The notes beneath the pieces were generated by a model. The model ran no database searches. It was not told the origin of the DNA and was given only the letters and a program-made list of their open reading frames with translations. Made by a program: the position numbers and the translations under genes. A DNA stretch of 64,000 nt from an uncultured Pelagibacteraceae bacterium (GTDB taxonomy: Bacteria > Pseudomonadota > Alphaproteobacteria > Pelagibacterales > Pelagibacteraceae), in the NCBI GenBank assembly GCA_902590845.1, contig CACIYJ010000002.1:31169-95168 (forward strand), in the 5' to 3' direction. Shown here in pieces: positions 62,032 to 64,000 of this stretch (positions are counted from its first letter, which is position 1; every line of letters starts with the position of its first letter).

Positions 62032-63528
62032 TTTTTTTTTAAAGAAACTGTTATAAATTTGCCACCCTACTATAATTAGAATTACAATCATTATACATAA
62101 TGTGAGAGGTCTGTTCCAAAGAAAATCCCATGATCCATCGCTTATTAAAAGAGATCTTCTGAGATTTTCTTCCATTAAGCCGCCAAGAACAAAGGCTAAT
62201 ATTAATGGCGGCATCGGAAAATCATAGAGTCTTAAAATAGTTGCAACAACAGCAATGCCAATCATTAAAAAAATATCAAAATTATTAAATGACATTAAAT
62301 AAATACCTGTAACAGAAAAAAATAAAATCATCGGTATTAAGAAAGTTCTTGGTACCGCAAGTATTCTTGCGATGTATGGAATTAAAGGAAGATTGAGTAT
62401 TAATAAAACTACCATTCCAATATACATTGACATAATAACTGACCAGAAGATTTCAGGATTAGTTTCATAAAGTCTTGGACCAGGCTGAATACCAAATCCC
62501 AATAAAGCTCCCAGCATAACAGCTGTGGTTCCACTTCCTGGTATTCCTAAAGTTAATAAAGGCACAAAAGCTCCAGAACATGCTGCATTATTTGCAGTCT
62601 CTGGCGCTGAGAGTCCTTGAACGCTACCTTTTCCAAATTTTTGTTTTTCTTCCTCATCCACAAAATTTCTTTCCATTCCATAAGCTAAAAAAGATGCAAT
62701 AGTAGCGCCAGCACCAGGCAAAACTCCTACAATAAAACCTAGAACTGATGATCTTGGAATCGTTTTAAACATTTTTTTAGTCTCATCATTATCAAGTTTT
62801 ATAGAACCTAGTTCTGTTAAAGAAATTTGTTTAGCTGCTTTTGTAGGATCGTTTTTTTTAAGAATAATTGTTAAAGCTTCACTCATAGCAAAAGTGGCCA
62901 TCACAACTAAAACGAAACTAATACCATCTGATAAATTCATGGTATTGAAAGTAAATCTTGGAATATCCGATAAAGTATCTTGTCCGACAGATGCTAACAT
63001 TAATCCAAACACACACATCATCATAGATTTTAAAAAATTACCTTTTGATGAAAATGCTGCAACTGCAGTTAAACCTAATATCATTAAACCAAAATAATCT
63101 GGAGATCTAAAAGATAAACTTACTTTAGATAAACTTGGAGCGGCGATTAGTAAAAATATTGCTGCAATAGTGCCTCCTGCAAAAGAACTGTAAGCTGCTA
63201 TAGCTAAAGCTTTACCAGCCTTACCTTGTTGAGCCATTGGATAACCATCAAATGAAGTTGCAACTGTTCCAGGAACACCAGGTGCATTAATTAAAATAGA
63301 TGAAGTTGATCCACCAAAGACTGCTCCATAATAAACACCTGCCATTAAAATTAAACCTGTAGCAGGATCAAAACCATAAGTGATTGGGATCATGAGTGCT
63401 ATCGCCGTCATCGGACCTAAACCTGGAAGCATTCCAATAATAGTTCCTGCAAAACAACCAATCATTACCATTAGTAAATTTTGAAAAGATAAAGCAGTTT
63501 TTATTCCAATTAAAATTCCTTCTATCAT
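62026..63528 (-). CDS. tctA: Tripartite tricarboxylate transporter, large permease
   Basis: A 500-residue TctA. GCFAGTIIGMLPGLGPMTAIALMIPITYG near residues 23-51 is the family hallmark, followed by GVYYGAVFGGSTSSILINAPGVPG and, in the second half, LGIPGSGTTAVMLGALLGFGIQPGPRL. It imports a carboxylate with TctB and a TctC binding protein not in the window. It overlaps tctB by four bases. Canonical length. Confidence 0.95.
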   Translation of the reverse strand: MIEGILIGIKTALSFQNLLMVMIGCFAGTIIGMLPGLGPMTAIALMIPITYGFDPATGLILMAGVYYGAVFGGSTSSILINAPGVPGTVATSFDGYPMAQQGKAGKALAIAAYSSFAGGTIAAIFLLIAAPSLSKVSLSFRSPDYFGLMILGLTAVAAFSSKGNFLKSMMMCVFGLMLASVGQDTLSDIPRFTFNTMNLSDGISFVLVVMATFAMSEALTIILKKNDPTKAAKQISLTELGSIKLDNDETKKMFKTIPRSSVLGFIVGVLPGAGATIASFLAYGMERNFVDEEEKQKFGKGSVQGLSAPETANNAACSGAFVPLLTLGIPGSGTTAVMLGALLGFGIQPGPRLYETNPEIFWSVIMSMYIGMVVLLILNLPLIPYIARILAVPRTFLIPMILFFSVTGIYLMSFNNFDIFLMIGIAVVATILRLYDFPMPPLILAFVLGGLMEENLRRSLLISDGSWDFLWNRPLTLCIMIVILIIVGWQIYNSFFKKKL

Positions 63529-63995
63529 CCCATAATTCCTATGTATTTTAATAGTGGATCTCTAAGATAAACTTGTAATACGCCATGAAGCAAATACATA
63601 AATATTGCAACAAAAGGAAAAGAAAAAATAAAAATTAATTTCCATCTTCTTTCGCCTAAAAAATAATATGATAAAACTAAAAATAAAGATGTTGATAAAA
63701 AGAAACCAACTTTAAGAATGGTTATCCCATAAAAAATCACAGTTAATACCAAAAGAATCGTTTTCTTAAATTCTAGATATTTAGCCTCAACTTCTATTGG
63801 ATTGCGATCTGGTAAAATCAATTTTAATCCAGAAAAAAACATTCCAGCATAACCTAAATAAATAGGAAAGGTTTTAGCGTTAAACGGAGAGTCTTCATCA
63901 AAAGAAAAAACTTGTATTTGATGGGCAATATAAAGATAAAAAGCGGATAAAACAAAGAAGAGCAGTGAGATTATCTTTACTGAATTAATTTTCAC
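63525..63995 (-). CDS. tctB: Tripartite tricarboxylate transporter, small permease
   Basis: A 156-residue TctB with four membrane segments; FDEDSPFNAKTFPIYLGYAGMFFSGLKLIL near residues 32-61 is typical. The start codon is GTG at 63995, and its GTGA overlaps a possible upstream stop, so another gene (probably tctC) may end at the window edge. It pairs with TctA. Confidence 0.82.
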   Translation of the reverse strand: MKINSVKIISLLFFVLSAFYLYIAHQIQVFSFDEDSPFNAKTFPIYLGYAGMFFSGLKLILPDRNPIEVEAKYLEFKKTILLVLTVIFYGITILKVGFFLSTSLFLVLSYYFLGERRWKLIFIFSFPFVAIFMYLLHGVLQVYLRDPLLKYIGIMG

Positions 63996-64000
63996 TGCTC

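Noticed and set aside
1..64000. Mobile elements, prophage, CRISPR arrays, tRNA or rRNA genes
   Set aside because: No transposase, integrase, phage structural gene, spaced direct repeat array, cloverleaf with CCA region or rRNA sequence was seen on either strand.

Overview
The window is a compact, very AT-rich stretch of a marine alphaproteobacterial chromosome, almost certainly SAR11 (Pelagibacterales). The grounds are base composition, one-to-eight-base gene overlaps and tiny spacers, a lineage-typical gene set (xsc with dissimilatory-type aprAB, a gcv operon under a tandem glycine riboswitch, TRAP, Liv and Tct solute importers, AcuI, Amt without a linked PII gene), and no sign of phage, IS, CRISPR, rRNA or tRNA genes. 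No gene-free gap exceeds 300 bp.

Layout. 1-3 kb: end of an iron alcohol dehydrogenase, a TerC membrane protein, an SDR and an M23 peptidase. 3-12.4 kb: an organosulfonate/sulfite block (xsc, suyAB, TauE-type exporter, aprM-aprB-aprA, a small HxGH nucleotidyltransferase) followed by a CADD-like self-sacrificing 4-aminobenzoate synthase. 12.5-30 kb: housekeeping and small genes (MFS, metC, mnmA, cysQ, recX, rhodanese, amt, HU, rseP, LysR, acuI, folE, hisI, TPR, Yip1, HPP) with several microproteins of 27-47 codons and one unassigned structured RNA candidate between convergent genes. 29-35 kb: a DAO-type amine oxidase and gcvT-gcvH-gcvP with the riboswitch. 35-41 kb: 5-oxoprolinase genes pxpA and pxpBC, an EamA exporter and a TRAP transporter. 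41-49 kb: MATE, second TerC, outer-membrane barrel, prpD-acnA, LysE, CsaA-like protein. 49-60 kb: creatinase, then a divergent four-gene catabolic operon (LLM flavin monooxygenase, AA_synth protein, alpha/beta hydrolase, aldehyde dehydrogenase) with livK, facing livMHFG. 60-64 kb: ProC-like protein, AbrB permease, DoxX, TctA and TctB.

How it works together. Most of the window captures small organic solutes and strips C, N and S from them. Sulfonates yield pyruvate or acetyl phosphate plus sulfite, which is exported or oxidised to APS; creatine yields sarcosine and urea; glycine enters C1 metabolism; 5-oxoproline becomes glutamate. The most attractive uncharacterised unit is the monooxygenase/AA_synth/hydrolase/ALDH cluster with its Liv importer at 50.4-59.7 kb. 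Next come the CADD-like protein, the small nucleotidyltransferase of the apr operon, the structured RNA at 15.9-16.1 kb, and the very small basic and CxxC proteins.

All functions are read from protein motifs and gene order; no database search was possible.
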